A stretch of 13,478 bases of DNA, taken from assembly GCA_028711875.1 (NCBI GenBank), contig JAQTRJ010000021.1:1-13478 (forward strand), written 5' to 3'. Below the pieces are notes generated by a model that did not search any database, was not told the origin of the DNA, and saw only the letters and a program-made list of their open reading frames with translations. Origin of the DNA: a bacterium (GTDB lineage: Bacteria > Electryoneota > RPQS01). Made by a program: the position numbers and the translations under genes. Shown piece by piece: positions 1-7,500 of this stretch; position 1 is the first letter of the stretch; each line of letters begins with the position of its first letter.

Positions 1-496
1 GGATCGCCGTGCCTTCGCGAAGAAACTCGGGATTGTAGGCAAGAATAAATCCTTCGCCCTCGCGCTTGCCGGAAAGCTTTTCCAGACGGGGCAACACTTC
101 GCGGCGGGTGGTACCGGGAAGCATGGTGCTGCGCACGATCACGGTGTGGGGATGTGAAATCTTCGCCAACGCGCGCCCGAGATCGTCCGCCACCCGCTGC
201 ACGTAATGGATGCTGAGTGCGCCCGACTCGAGCGACGGAGTGCCCACACAAACCAGTGAAAAATCGCTGTGGGCGATGGCTTCATCGGCCGACATCGTTC
301 CGCGCAGTCGTCCTGATTTCGCGTATTGGCCGATCAATTCGGACAGACCCGCTTCGATAATCGGACTTTCCCCGCGCTGGATGAAGCCGACTTTGTCGGG
401 GTCCACATCCACGCCCCAGACTTCATGGCCGAGATCACAAAAACACGCTGCCGATACGCAACCGACGTATCCCAGTCCGAAAACGCTGATTCGCAT
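1..496 (-). CDS. Nucleotide-sugar dehydrogenase, GDP-mannose 6-dehydrogenase-like, N-terminal part (cut by window edge)
   Basis: The reading frame begins at ATG 496-494 and stays open for 165 codons to the left edge, so the C-terminal part is missing. The protein would oxidise the C6 alcohol of a nucleotide sugar to the acid in two NAD-dependent steps in the cytoplasm, feeding uronic acids into exopolysaccharide. Seen directly: a Rossmann NAD motif GLGYVG at residues 7-12, an acidic end of the second strand (VDVDPDKV, about 29-36), VCVGTP at 82-87, VRSTMLPGTT at 121-130 and NPEFLREGTAI at 155-165. These are hallmarks of the UDP-glucose/GDP-mannose dehydrogenase family. The detailed wording resembles AlgD-type GDP-mannose dehydrogenases, but substrate cannot be fixed without the C-terminal domain. 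No strong Shine-Dalgarno precedes the ATG; the start is chosen because the NAD motif follows immediately, as in the family. Confidence 0.85.
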   Translation of the reverse strand, partial: MRISVFGLGYVGCVSAACFCDLGHEVWGVDVDPDKVGFIQRGESPIIEAGLSELIGQYAKSGRLRGTMSADEAIAHSDFSLVCVGTPSLESGALSIHYVQRVADDLGRALAKISHPHTVIVRSTMLPGTTRREVLPRLEKLSGKREGEGFILAYNPEFLREGTAI

Positions 497-530
497 AGAT
501 TTTTTCCGTGGAAAAGGTGCGTTTGCCCAT

Positions 531-550
531 CAGGCACTGTTTATTGCCTG
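531..550. repeat. Small inverted repeat upstream of the sugar dehydrogenase
   Basis: CAGGCA (531-536) and TGCCTG (545-550) form a perfect 6-bp inverted repeat around an 8-nt loop, 35 bases upstream of the dehydrogenase start. It could be a leader hairpin or an operator half-site pair. A 6-bp repeat can arise by chance, so this is only noted. The rest of 497-769 shows no gene and no convincing sigma-70 promoter. Confidence 0.25.
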
Positions 551-708
551 CTTAGAAGATACGAAGCTCCAGTCGAAATCGCAAATTTTACACCGTAGCA
601 ATGGCGATTCTTTGATGGCGCAACGGCCGGCGCACCTCTCTCGAAGTTCTGACTCCATCAGTTTTTCCGTTCCCGCCCCGCCAGACGGCAATCGGGCGAG
701 AAATGGAC

Positions 709-740
709 AAGCGGGCAGGTTTTTCATCCCCTACCCGCTT
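709..740 (-). terminator. Hairpin downstream of the secreted-protein gene, possible terminator
   Basis: AAGCGGG (709-715) pairs with CCCGCTT (734-740), and AGG (717-719) with CCT (730-732) beyond one mismatch, leaving a loop of about 10 nt. It lies about 30 bases downstream of the stop codon at 770 on the minus strand. There is no clear T-run after the stem, so it may be a transcript-end stabilising hairpin and not a true intrinsic terminator. Confidence 0.35.
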
Positions 741-769
741 TCTGGTCATATTGACCTATCGGTCGGCTA

Positions 770-2632
770 CTATTCGCGAATCACGCGGGAAATGCGATAG
801 ATCGCCTGCGAATCGGCCGCCACGGGGATTCTCAGCCAGTTGGAATCGCTGTTCATCCAGAAAACGAAGGCTGTATCGTACGACAAAAGCCGGGAGACCC
901 GGTACAGGGAATCGCCAGGCAGGCTCTCCCAATTGAGTTCCAATGTATCCGGCGAAACGACCAGTACCGTCAGGCTGTCCACCGGGCCGTCGGTCACGCT
1001 CAGCGTGTTCGATCTCGAAGCGGTATTGCCGTACGCGTCGCGGCTGCCCACGGCAAAGAAGTACGACTCCGGCGGCGCCGTCAAATCGCGCAGAATCGAA
1101 CCCGTCTTGTGAAAATCATACAGATCGCTCAGGTAGGATTGCATGCGCGTCGCGAATGGAGATTCATCGCTGATCTCCACCGTGTCGTAGTAGAGCATGT
1201 ACGTATCGAAATTCGGATCGGCCGCCTCGGGAGTCCACCGCAGATAGACTTCGCTGTCCGTCAACCGGGTTGCCTGATACAGCGTGACCGTCGCGGGGGG
1301 AAGCGTATCCGTGTTCACCTGATAGTAGCGAATAACGCTGTCCAGCGCTGAGATCAACGGCTGATAGTATTCGACTGCCAGAGCATAGGTTTCCGTCGTT
1401 GGGGGCAACGGCCCCGCCAGCCAGCGCGGCCAGTCCGTTGGATTCCAGAGGGCGTCGGGATACTCGTCAATCTCGATATGAATGAAATTTTCCGGATCGG
1501 CGTATACGTCGTGATCGTCGTGACTGTACTCCGCCTGCTGATTTCCCGCGGCTCCAAGCAGATCATAAATCGAAGCGATGTCCAGCGTGTCGTCCGGGCC
1601 AAAGAACTTATAGGCCGGCTGCGACCAGAGACCGGCATAATCGTCCACGCGCCGATGAATGGTCTCATCCTCCGTAAGCCCGTTCACAGGGTCCAAGCCC
1701 AACGCATGGATGAGGTCTATGTGTCCCGCCAGATCCCGTAGCGGCGGATTGGGGAACTGATCGTCGCGGAAGGCGGAAATCTGCAGATCCTTCAGCGAGC
1801 CATGCGCGCCGGTGTCGTAGGAGTGCATCTGCACGGTTAGCAGCGGATCGGCCGGGCCGCCATCGAGCAGATCGAACAGCGTTTCGTGAGCTGCCTGAAA
1901 CGGACAGCGGTTGTTGCGAGTCGGATCGCTGAGCGATTTCGAGTTATCGTAGGGAGGCCATTGGGTATTCCACAGCACCTCCCGCCCCGCCCCGGCGATC
2001 AGCATCGCCCGCGCCCCGGCTTGAATGAACAGCTCGAGTCCCACCGGGATTGAGATGAAGTCGTCTTCCGGATGCGGCATCTCGATCAGCAGCTTGGGAC
2101 AGGCTGGCGTGGGATTGAACACGAAGAGTCCCCAGCCTTTGGCGAAACTGCCGATCACATCGTCGGTTTGACTTGTGTCGGTATTGACGTCCACGAAACT
2201 GCTGTCGAGACTTTCGCGCACGACGAAAAAGGTCGCTCCGATGCTGGTGTCGGCCAGTTCTGCCAGTTCATAGTGCCAGCCCGGCTCGTTGGCAATCAGA
2301 ATGGAATCCACCGCATTCCATTCGCCATCCACGGCCGCGGCAAAAACCGCCCGCCAGCCCGTCAGAGTTGCATCACCGGCCGGGCCGTTGGGAATCAACG
2401 TGAACGAGCCGAAGCCACTGGCCTGAGGATCGAGCCAGGCCGGGCCGTAATCGTTGTATCCTTCGCGGGCTATTCCTTCGGAGATGTGGCTGGTCCAGTT
2501 GTCATAGCCGCAGGCCGGACACTCACCCAGCACGAAGCCTCGCAAGCTACCCACCTCCCCCAACCCAGTAAAAGCCCAGACCGAGGAGGACATCGTGATG
2601 AAAAATAAAAGGATAGCCAGTTTCTTTATCAT
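770..2632 (-). CDS. Exported 620-aa protein with M14-like residue set and C-terminal FnIII-like modules
   Basis: I do not recognise this as a named gene. Residues 1-20 are a clear Sec signal peptide: a KK n-region, a hydrophobic core and a VWA cleavage site before F21. The mature protein is therefore outside the cytoplasm. The core (about 30-430) is rich in D, W and P. In order it carries H187-P-E-D190, E200, R217, N241-R242, QMHSYDT with H270, and HIEIDEYPDALW with E387. That order resembles the zinc and substrate residues of M14 carboxypeptidases (HxxE, R, NR, HSY, E), except that Asp replaces the zinc-binding Glu and the spacings differ. Residues about 444-548 look like an FnIII module (LYQAT, VYLRWTPE, YFFAVGSRDAYGN), and 549-620 like a second, partial one. 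No C-terminal type IX sorting domain is visible. The start is the first ATG ahead of the signal peptide, with a weak ribosome site. The M14 link is inference. Confidence 0.8.
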   Translation of the reverse strand: MIKKLAILLFFITMSSSVWAFTGLGEVGSLRGFVLGECPACGYDNWTSHISEGIAREGYNDYGPAWLDPQASGFGSFTLIPNGPAGDATLTGWRAVFAAAVDGEWNAVDSILIANEPGWHYELAELADTSIGATFFVVRESLDSSFVDVNTDTSQTDDVIGSFAKGWGLFVFNPTPACPKLLIEMPHPEDDFISIPVGLELFIQAGARAMLIAGAGREVLWNTQWPPYDNSKSLSDPTRNNRCPFQAAHETLFDLLDGGPADPLLTVQMHSYDTGAHGSLKDLQISAFRDDQFPNPPLRDLAGHIDLIHALGLDPVNGLTEDETIHRRVDDYAGLWSQPAYKFFGPDDTLDIASIYDLLGAAGNQQAEYSHDDHDVYADPENFIHIEIDEYPDALWNPTDWPRWLAGPLPPTTETYALAVEYYQPLISALDSVIRYYQVNTDTLPPATVTLYQATRLTDSEVYLRWTPEAADPNFDTYMLYYDTVEISDESPFATRMQSYLSDLYDFHKTGSILRDLTAPPESYFFAVGSRDAYGNTASRSNTLSVTDGPVDSLTVLVVSPDTLELNWESLPGDSLYRVSRLLSYDTAFVFWMNSDSNWLRIPVAADSQAIYRISRVIRE

Positions 2633-2940
2633 GGATTATCGGGTAGTGTCCAGCGATTCCGACCGATTGCTTCTGATCTTTTCAATATGGAGGGAGATGG
2701 AAGGAAAGTCAACGATCGGGACAATGTAAAGATAAGTTTGTGATTATTCCCCAGATATTTCACACACCAACAATAAACAGATACTTGGAATGATCTTCTT
2801 GGCTGTATTGCTGTTATTATCGGCATAGTTTCACTCTGATAGAGAGGACTTCTGCATCAAATTTTTGCCTGAACGGGTCTGTTTAATTAATCAAATGCAA
2901 TATCTTGCAAACACATGAATGAATTCTTGGCCGGTTTGTC

Positions 2941-2969
2941 TTGAAGATTTCGTGAAATTTTTCTATATT
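2941..2969 (+). promoter_or_regulatory. Sigma-70-type promoter for glutamate dehydrogenase
   Basis: TTGAAG (2941-2946, four of six consensus bases) is followed by exactly 17 nt and TATATT (2964-2969, five of six). Transcription would start near 2976, giving a leader of about 90 nt. It lies in AT-rich sequence directly ahead of the gene. Inferred from sequence only. Confidence 0.6.
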
Positions 2970-3021
2970 GGCGTCCCCAGATTGCGGGCTCGGCCCGGTC
3001 AGGTAAAAACCCCCATAGGCT

Positions 3022-3046
3022 ATTCGCCCGCAGGGGCGGGCTGAAT
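3022..3046 (+). promoter_or_regulatory. Stable hairpin in the glutamate dehydrogenase leader
   Basis: ATTCGCCCGC (3022-3031) pairs with GCGGGC-t-GAAT (3036-3046), giving ten base pairs with one bulged T and an AGGG tetraloop. It ends 8 bases before the Shine-Dalgarno stretch AAGGAAGG (3055-3062). It could modulate translation or mRNA stability. It has no U-run and does not look like a terminator. Confidence 0.4.
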
Positions 3047-3068
3047 GACAAACTAAGGAAGGTCTGTG

Positions 3069-4355
3069 ATGAGCAGCAAAGCGTTCAATCCGTTCGAGAT
3101 GGCTCAAGCGCAGTTCGACAAGGTGGCCGATCTTCTGGAACTCGATCCCGCCACGCGTGAACTCCTGCGCAATCCCCTTCGGGAGTTCCAGTTTCTGATT
3201 CCCGTGCGGATGGATGACGGGACGGTCAAGGTGTTTCGCGGTTTCCGGGTTCAGCACAACGATGCCCGTGGCCCCGGCAAGGGCGGCATCCGTTTTCACC
3301 CGCACGAGTCGCAGGACACGGTTCGTGCGCTGGCCATGTGGATGACCTGGAAGTGCGCGGTGGTGGATATTCCTTTGGGCGGCGGCAAGGGCGGTGTGAT
3401 CTGCGATCCCCACAATCTAAGCGCGCGCGAGCAGGAGCAAATCTGCCGCGGTTGGATTCGCCAGTTGGCCAAGGACATCGGCCCGCTGGTGGACGTGCCG
3501 GCTCCCGACGTCATGACCAACGCTCAACACATGCTGTGGATGCCGGACGAGTTCGAGCACATTCACGGCGGCCATTTTCCGGGATTCATCACCGGCAAGC
3601 CGGTCGGCATGGGAGGCTCGCTGGGCCGCACCGAAGCCACCGGTTACGGCGTCATCTTCACCGTTCGCGAAGCCCTCAAAGAGCTGGGCATGGCGCCCGG
3701 AAAGACGATCGCCAGCGTACAGGGCTTTGGCAACGTCGCTCGTTACGCGATTGATCTCTACACGCAGATGGGCGGCAAGGTGATCTGCGTCTCCTGCTGG
3801 GATCAGAAGGATCAGACCTCGTACAGCTACCGCAAGATGGACGGCATCAACATGCAGCAACTGCTCGGGATCACCGACCGTTTCGGCGGCATCGAGAAGG
3901 ACAAGGCGCGCTCCCTGGGCTACGAAGTCCTGCCCGGCGACGCCTGGATCGAGCAGGAAGTGGACATCCTCATTCCCGCCGCCCTCGAAAATCAGGTGAC
4001 GGGCGCCAGCGTGAAGAAGATTCACAAGCGGGTGCGGCTGATTGCCGAAGGCGCGAACGGGCCGACCACGCCGGATGCCGACAAGGTGATTCAGGAACGC
4101 GGGATTTTCGTGGTTCCCGATTTCCTGTGCAATGCCGGAGGCGTGACCTGCAGTTATTTCGAGCAGGTTCAGTGCAATATGAATTATTACTGGGAGCGGG
4201 ACGAGGTGCTGACCAAGCTCGACACCAAGATGACCAACGCTTTCCTGGCCGTGAGCAATCTGGCCCGTCAGCGCAAGCTGTATATGCGCGATGCGGCCTA
4301 TGTGATCGCGGTCAACCGGGTGGCTTCGGCCTGCCGGGATCGCGGCTGGGTCTAA
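3069..4355 (+). CDS. gdhA: Glutamate dehydrogenase (Glu/Leu/Phe/Val dehydrogenase family)
   Basis: This cytoplasmic enzyme interconverts glutamate and 2-oxoglutarate plus ammonia using NAD(P). The 428-aa length is normal for hexameric bacterial GDH. Seen directly: RGFRVQHNDARGPGKGGIR (57-75) with substrate Lys71, the catalytic-region GGGKGG with Lys107, VPAPDVMTN with catalytic Asp147, GGSLGRTEATGYGV (182-195), the dinucleotide motif GFGNVA (219-224), and ILIPAALENQVT plus IAEGANGPTTPDAD in the C-terminal half. NAD versus NADP preference cannot be decided by eye. A GTG at 3066 is in frame, but ATG 3069 is preferred because AAGGAAGG (3055-3062) then sits 6 nt upstream instead of 3. The gene has its own promoter and ends in a hairpin, so it appears monocistronic and is not obviously linked to the restriction gene downstream. 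Within the wider family, Leu or Phe dehydrogenase is less likely given the length and GDH-type motifs. Confidence 0.93.
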   Translation: MSSKAFNPFEMAQAQFDKVADLLELDPATRELLRNPLREFQFLIPVRMDDGTVKVFRGFRVQHNDARGPGKGGIRFHPHESQDTVRALAMWMTWKCAVVDIPLGGGKGGVICDPHNLSAREQEQICRGWIRQLAKDIGPLVDVPAPDVMTNAQHMLWMPDEFEHIHGGHFPGFITGKPVGMGGSLGRTEATGYGVIFTVREALKELGMAPGKTIASVQGFGNVARYAIDLYTQMGGKVICVSCWDQKDQTSYSYRKMDGINMQQLLGITDRFGGIEKDKARSLGYEVLPGDAWIEQEVDILIPAALENQVTGASVKKIHKRVRLIAEGANGPTTPDADKVIQERGIFVVPDFLCNAGGVTCSYFEQVQCNMNYYWERDEVLTKLDTKMTNAFLAVSNLARQRKLYMRDAAYVIAVNRVASACRDRGWV

Positions 4356-4374
4356 GTTTTTCCGGAGAATTCCC

Positions 4375-4402
4375 GAAGGGGCGGTTGACAAACCGCCCCT
4401 TC
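4375..4402 (+). terminator. Perfect 12-bp hairpin after glutamate dehydrogenase
   Basis: GAAGGGGCGGTT (4375-4386) pairs perfectly with AACCGCCCCTTC (4391-4402) around a GACA tetraloop, 19 bases after the stop codon. It is followed by TTGTGTATT, only moderately U-rich, so intrinsic termination is likely but may be partial. The loop and right arm are shared with a forward promoter (see 4385-4413). Confidence 0.65.
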
Positions 4403-4413
4403 TTGTGTATTAT
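4385..4413 (+). promoter_or_regulatory. Near-consensus sigma-70 promoter for the restriction-modification gene
   Basis: TTGACA (4385-4390, perfect -35) is followed by a 17-nt spacer and TATTAT (4408-4413, five of six -10 bases). It reads towards the restriction-modification gene, with a predicted start near 4420 and a leader of about 130 nt. The -35 box lies across the loop of the upstream terminator hairpin and the spacer is its right arm. Promoter function is inferred. Confidence 0.6.
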
Positions 4414-4426
4414 GAGAAGCTAAAGT

Positions 4427-4513
4427 ACCCCCTGTCCCCCCAAAAAACGAGTTTTGGAGGGGAGAATGAGGGTTTCCCCCAAAATCTGTGATTTGGGGGG
4501 AATACAAGGGGGT
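4427..4513. repeat. 87-nt nested palindrome of C and G runs (REP/MITE-like)
   Basis: The ends ACCCCC-TGT (4427-4435) and ACA-a-GGGGGT (4504-4513) are inverted copies with one bulge. Inside are two hairpins. CCCCCCAAAA (4436-4445) pairs with TTTTGG-a-GGGG (4452-4462). TTCCCCCAAAATC (4474-4486) pairs with GATTTGGGGGGAA (4490-4502) at 12 of 13 positions. No protein is encoded. It fills most of the leader between the predicted promoter and the ATG at 4551, and looks like an interspersed non-autonomous palindromic element. A second copy is not present in this window, so repeat status is inferred from form. Confidence 0.55.
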
Positions 4514-4550
4514 CACAAACGAAGCTGCTGAACCGGAACAACTCCCTTCC

Positions 4551-7500
4551 ATGCTGAAATCCACCCACAAAGCCATTACCGAGTACTACCGCCAGCGCGA
4601 CGCTCTTGCACGGCAGGGTGTCATACACGAAATGGGTGTGCGGTCGGCGTTTCAGATGCTCCTTCAGCAAACGGCTCCCAAATACGGCTGGACGCTGGTC
4701 ACGGAGGAGACGCTGCCCAAGTCGCGGCTGCGGCCCGACGGCACGCTCAAGGATGATTTTCAGTTCCGGCGCGGATTCTGGGAGTCGAAGGACGAGTTCG
4801 ACGATCTGCAGATGGAGATCGAGGCCAAGACCCGCAAGGGCTATCCGATCACCAACACGATTTTTGAGGACAGCCGCGAGGCGGTGCTGTTTCAGAATCG
4901 CCGCGAGGCGATGCGGGCGCGGCTCGATGACGCCCGGCAATTGGCCGATCTGCTCAACGCGTTCTACGGCTACAAAGAACCGCACATCGAGGATTTCGAG
5001 AAGGCGGTGGACGAGTTCAAGGAGCGGGTTCCCGAACTCGCCGGCGGGCTGCTGAAAAAAATCGAGGCATCCTACAAGCGCAACGCCGAGTTCCGCGCCG
5101 CGTTCGACGGCTTTTTCGAGCTGTGTAAAACCTCGCTGAATCCGAACATCCGAGCCGAAGCGGTCAAGGAGATGCTGGTGCAGCATCTGCTGACCGAGCG
5201 GTTGATCCGCAATATTTTTGACAATCCCGAGTTCCGCCGCCGCAACGTGATCGCGTCCGAAGTCGAGAAGGTGATTGACGCGCTCACCGGCGAGTATTTC
5301 AACCGGCAGGAGTTTCTCGACCAGCTCAACCGCTTCTACGTGGCCATCGAGCGCGCCGCGCAGGAGCAGTATGAGTTCTCCGAGAAGCAGAAGTTCCTCA
5401 ATTCCATTTACGAGCGGTTCTTTCAGGGATTCTCGGTCAAGGTGGCGGACACGCACGGCATCGTGTACACGCCGCAGCCGATCGTGGACTTCATGTGCGC
5501 GTCGGTGGTGGAGGTGCTGAAGACGGAGTTCGGCAAGGAACTGGGCGACCGCGACGTGTTCATCATTGATCCGTGCACGGGCACCGGCAATTTCGTGGTC
5601 AATCTGCTGCATCGCTTTTCGCCGCGCGACCTGCCCCGCGTCTATCGCCAGCAGCTCTTCGCCAACGAAGTGATGCTCATGCCGTATTACATTGCCGCGC
5701 TGAACATCGAACACGCTTATTATGAACTCACCGGCAAGTACGAGCCGTTCGAGGGGCTTTGTTTCGTGGACACGCTCGATCTCGCCGAGGCCCGGCAGTC
5801 CACGCTGGGCTTCATGAGCGAGAAGAATCTCGAACGGGTCGAACGGCAGCGCAAGGCTCCGATTACGGTCGTCATCGGGAATCCGCCGTACAACACGAAT
5901 CAAGTCAACGAAAACGACAACAATAAGAACCGAAAATACGAAATAGTTGACCGACACATTGCAGAGACTTATGCGCGTGATTCCAAAGCCACCAACCGGA
6001 ATAAGCTCGGCGATCCCTACGTGAAGTTCCTGCGATGGTCTGCCGACCGTTTAGAGGATCGTGATGGAATTGTGTGCTTTGTGACCAACAACAGTTTCGT
6101 GGAGCAGATTGCCTTTGACGGGATGAGAAAGCACCTCTCCGAGGATTTCTCTTCTTTTCGTCATCTCAACCTGCACGGAAATGTCTATAAGAATCCGAAG
6201 CTGAGCGGCACAACGCATAACGTGTTCGGAATCAAGGTCGGCGTGGGAATAACGATTGCTGTACGAAAGAAGAAAGAGAAGAAGAGTAAGCTGTTCTACT
6301 ACCGCGTTCCTGAGTTCTGGCGAAAAGAGGAGAAATTCGATTTCCTGAACGAAGCAGGCTCGGTTGCCTCGGTCAAGTGGCAGCGGCTGACACCCGATGC
6401 GCGGCATAGCTGGTTCCCCGCCGAGCACGAGGACGAGTTTGCGGGCTTCATCCCGCTCGGAACGAAGGAAGCGAAACGCGGAGAAAGTGGAGAAACTCTA
6501 TTTGGCCTCTTCTCCAACGGCGTCAAGACAAACCGTGATATGGTGGTGTATGATTTTGACCAGCGGAGTCTTGAAAAGCGCACAAAGACTTTCATTGCTG
6601 CCTATAATGCAGAAGTACATCGCTATCAAGACGAAGGTATGCCTGAAGATATTGATGCCTTTGTGGATTATTCAAAAATTGATTGGAGTCGAGACCTCAA
6701 GTCGGACTTAAGACGGGGGAAACCGGTCAAGTACAGTTCTAAATGCCTCCGCTCTTCTCTTTACAGGCCTTTCGAGACAATGCACCTGTATTTCGATTCA
6801 ATATTAAATGAGGAAGTATATCGTTGGCCGCAGTTTCAGCCAAATGCTGAATCTGAGAATCTCCAAATCTGCGTGTCCGGCATTGGCAGCAGCAAGCCGT
6901 TTCACGCCTTGATGACGAACATCATTCCCTGTCTCGATCTCCTTGAGAAAACCCAGTGCTTCCCCTTCTACGTGTACGACGAGGACGGGACGAACCGGCG
7001 GGAGAATATCACGGATTGGGCGCTTCAGGCATTCAAAGAAAAATATGAAATAAGAAATGAGAAATTAGAAAGGAAGAAAGATTCCGGCAGGATCACAGAC
7101 CCTGCTCGGCGGGAAAAGGATGCCGCTTCATCGCTCATCGCTCATCGTTCATCGCTTTCAAAGTGGGATATTTTTTATTACGTGTACGGGCTGCTGCACC
7201 ATCCGGTCTACCGCGCGCGCTACGCCGACAATCTGCGCCGCGAACTGCCGCGGATTCCGTTTGCGCCGGATTTTTGGGCGTTCAGCGAGGCGGGACGGAA
7301 ACTCGCCGAGCTGCACCTGAAGTACGAAGAGCTGACGCCGGTCTGGGAAGATTCCGGCAGGGACACAGTCCCTGCTCGGCGGGAATCGGATTCCGGGCAC
7401 GCGGGGACGCATGCCTCGGCGAAAAAATCTGTGGAGATGCATGCCGCAGAGAAGAAATCTGTGGGGACGCATGCCGCGGCGATTCGATTGGTGATTGATC

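Larger units (their letters stand above)
2633..3068. other. Divergent intergenic region, AT-richer than its surroundings
   Basis: These 436 bases separate the minus-strand exported protein from plus-strand glutamate dehydrogenase. I see no supported gene. A 65-codon minus-strand frame at 2629-2826 lacks family features and overlaps the start of the exported protein. A convincing plus-strand promoter lies at 2941-2969. On the minus strand a weaker candidate is TTGGTG (complement of 2765-2770), a 16-nt spacer and AATAAT (complement of 2743-2748), which would give a leader of about 100 nt for the exported protein. The stretch 2771-2940 shows nothing else I can name. Confidence 0.6.

Noticed and set aside
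210..800. 196-codon plus-strand open frame
   Set aside because: It is antisense to the sugar dehydrogenase N-terminus, which has clear NAD-binding motifs, and continues into non-coding sequence.
2629..2826. 65-codon minus-strand frame upstream of the exported protein
   Set aside because: No Shine-Dalgarno and no recognisable feature; it covers the likely promoter region of the exported-protein gene.
3417..4391. 324-codon minus-strand open frame opposite glutamate dehydrogenase
   Set aside because: The plus strand encodes an unambiguous complete GDH here; the antisense frame has no family features.
4488..4550. GTG at 4488 as an upstream start of the restriction-modification enzyme
   Set aside because: The extra 21 codons are translated palindrome sequence, there is no ribosome site, and the family-like N-terminus begins at ATG 4551.
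4410..5957. 515-codon open frame on the minus strand opposite the restriction-modification gene
   Set aside because: It lies antisense to motif-bearing sense sequence (PD-ExK, DPCTGTGNF, NPPY), has low-complexity composition and no recognisable family; it is a shadow of biased codon use.
7404..7493. Possible CRISPR-like repeats
   Set aside because: Contiguous 30-nt coding repeats with no spacers and no cas genes; a protein-level tandem repeat.
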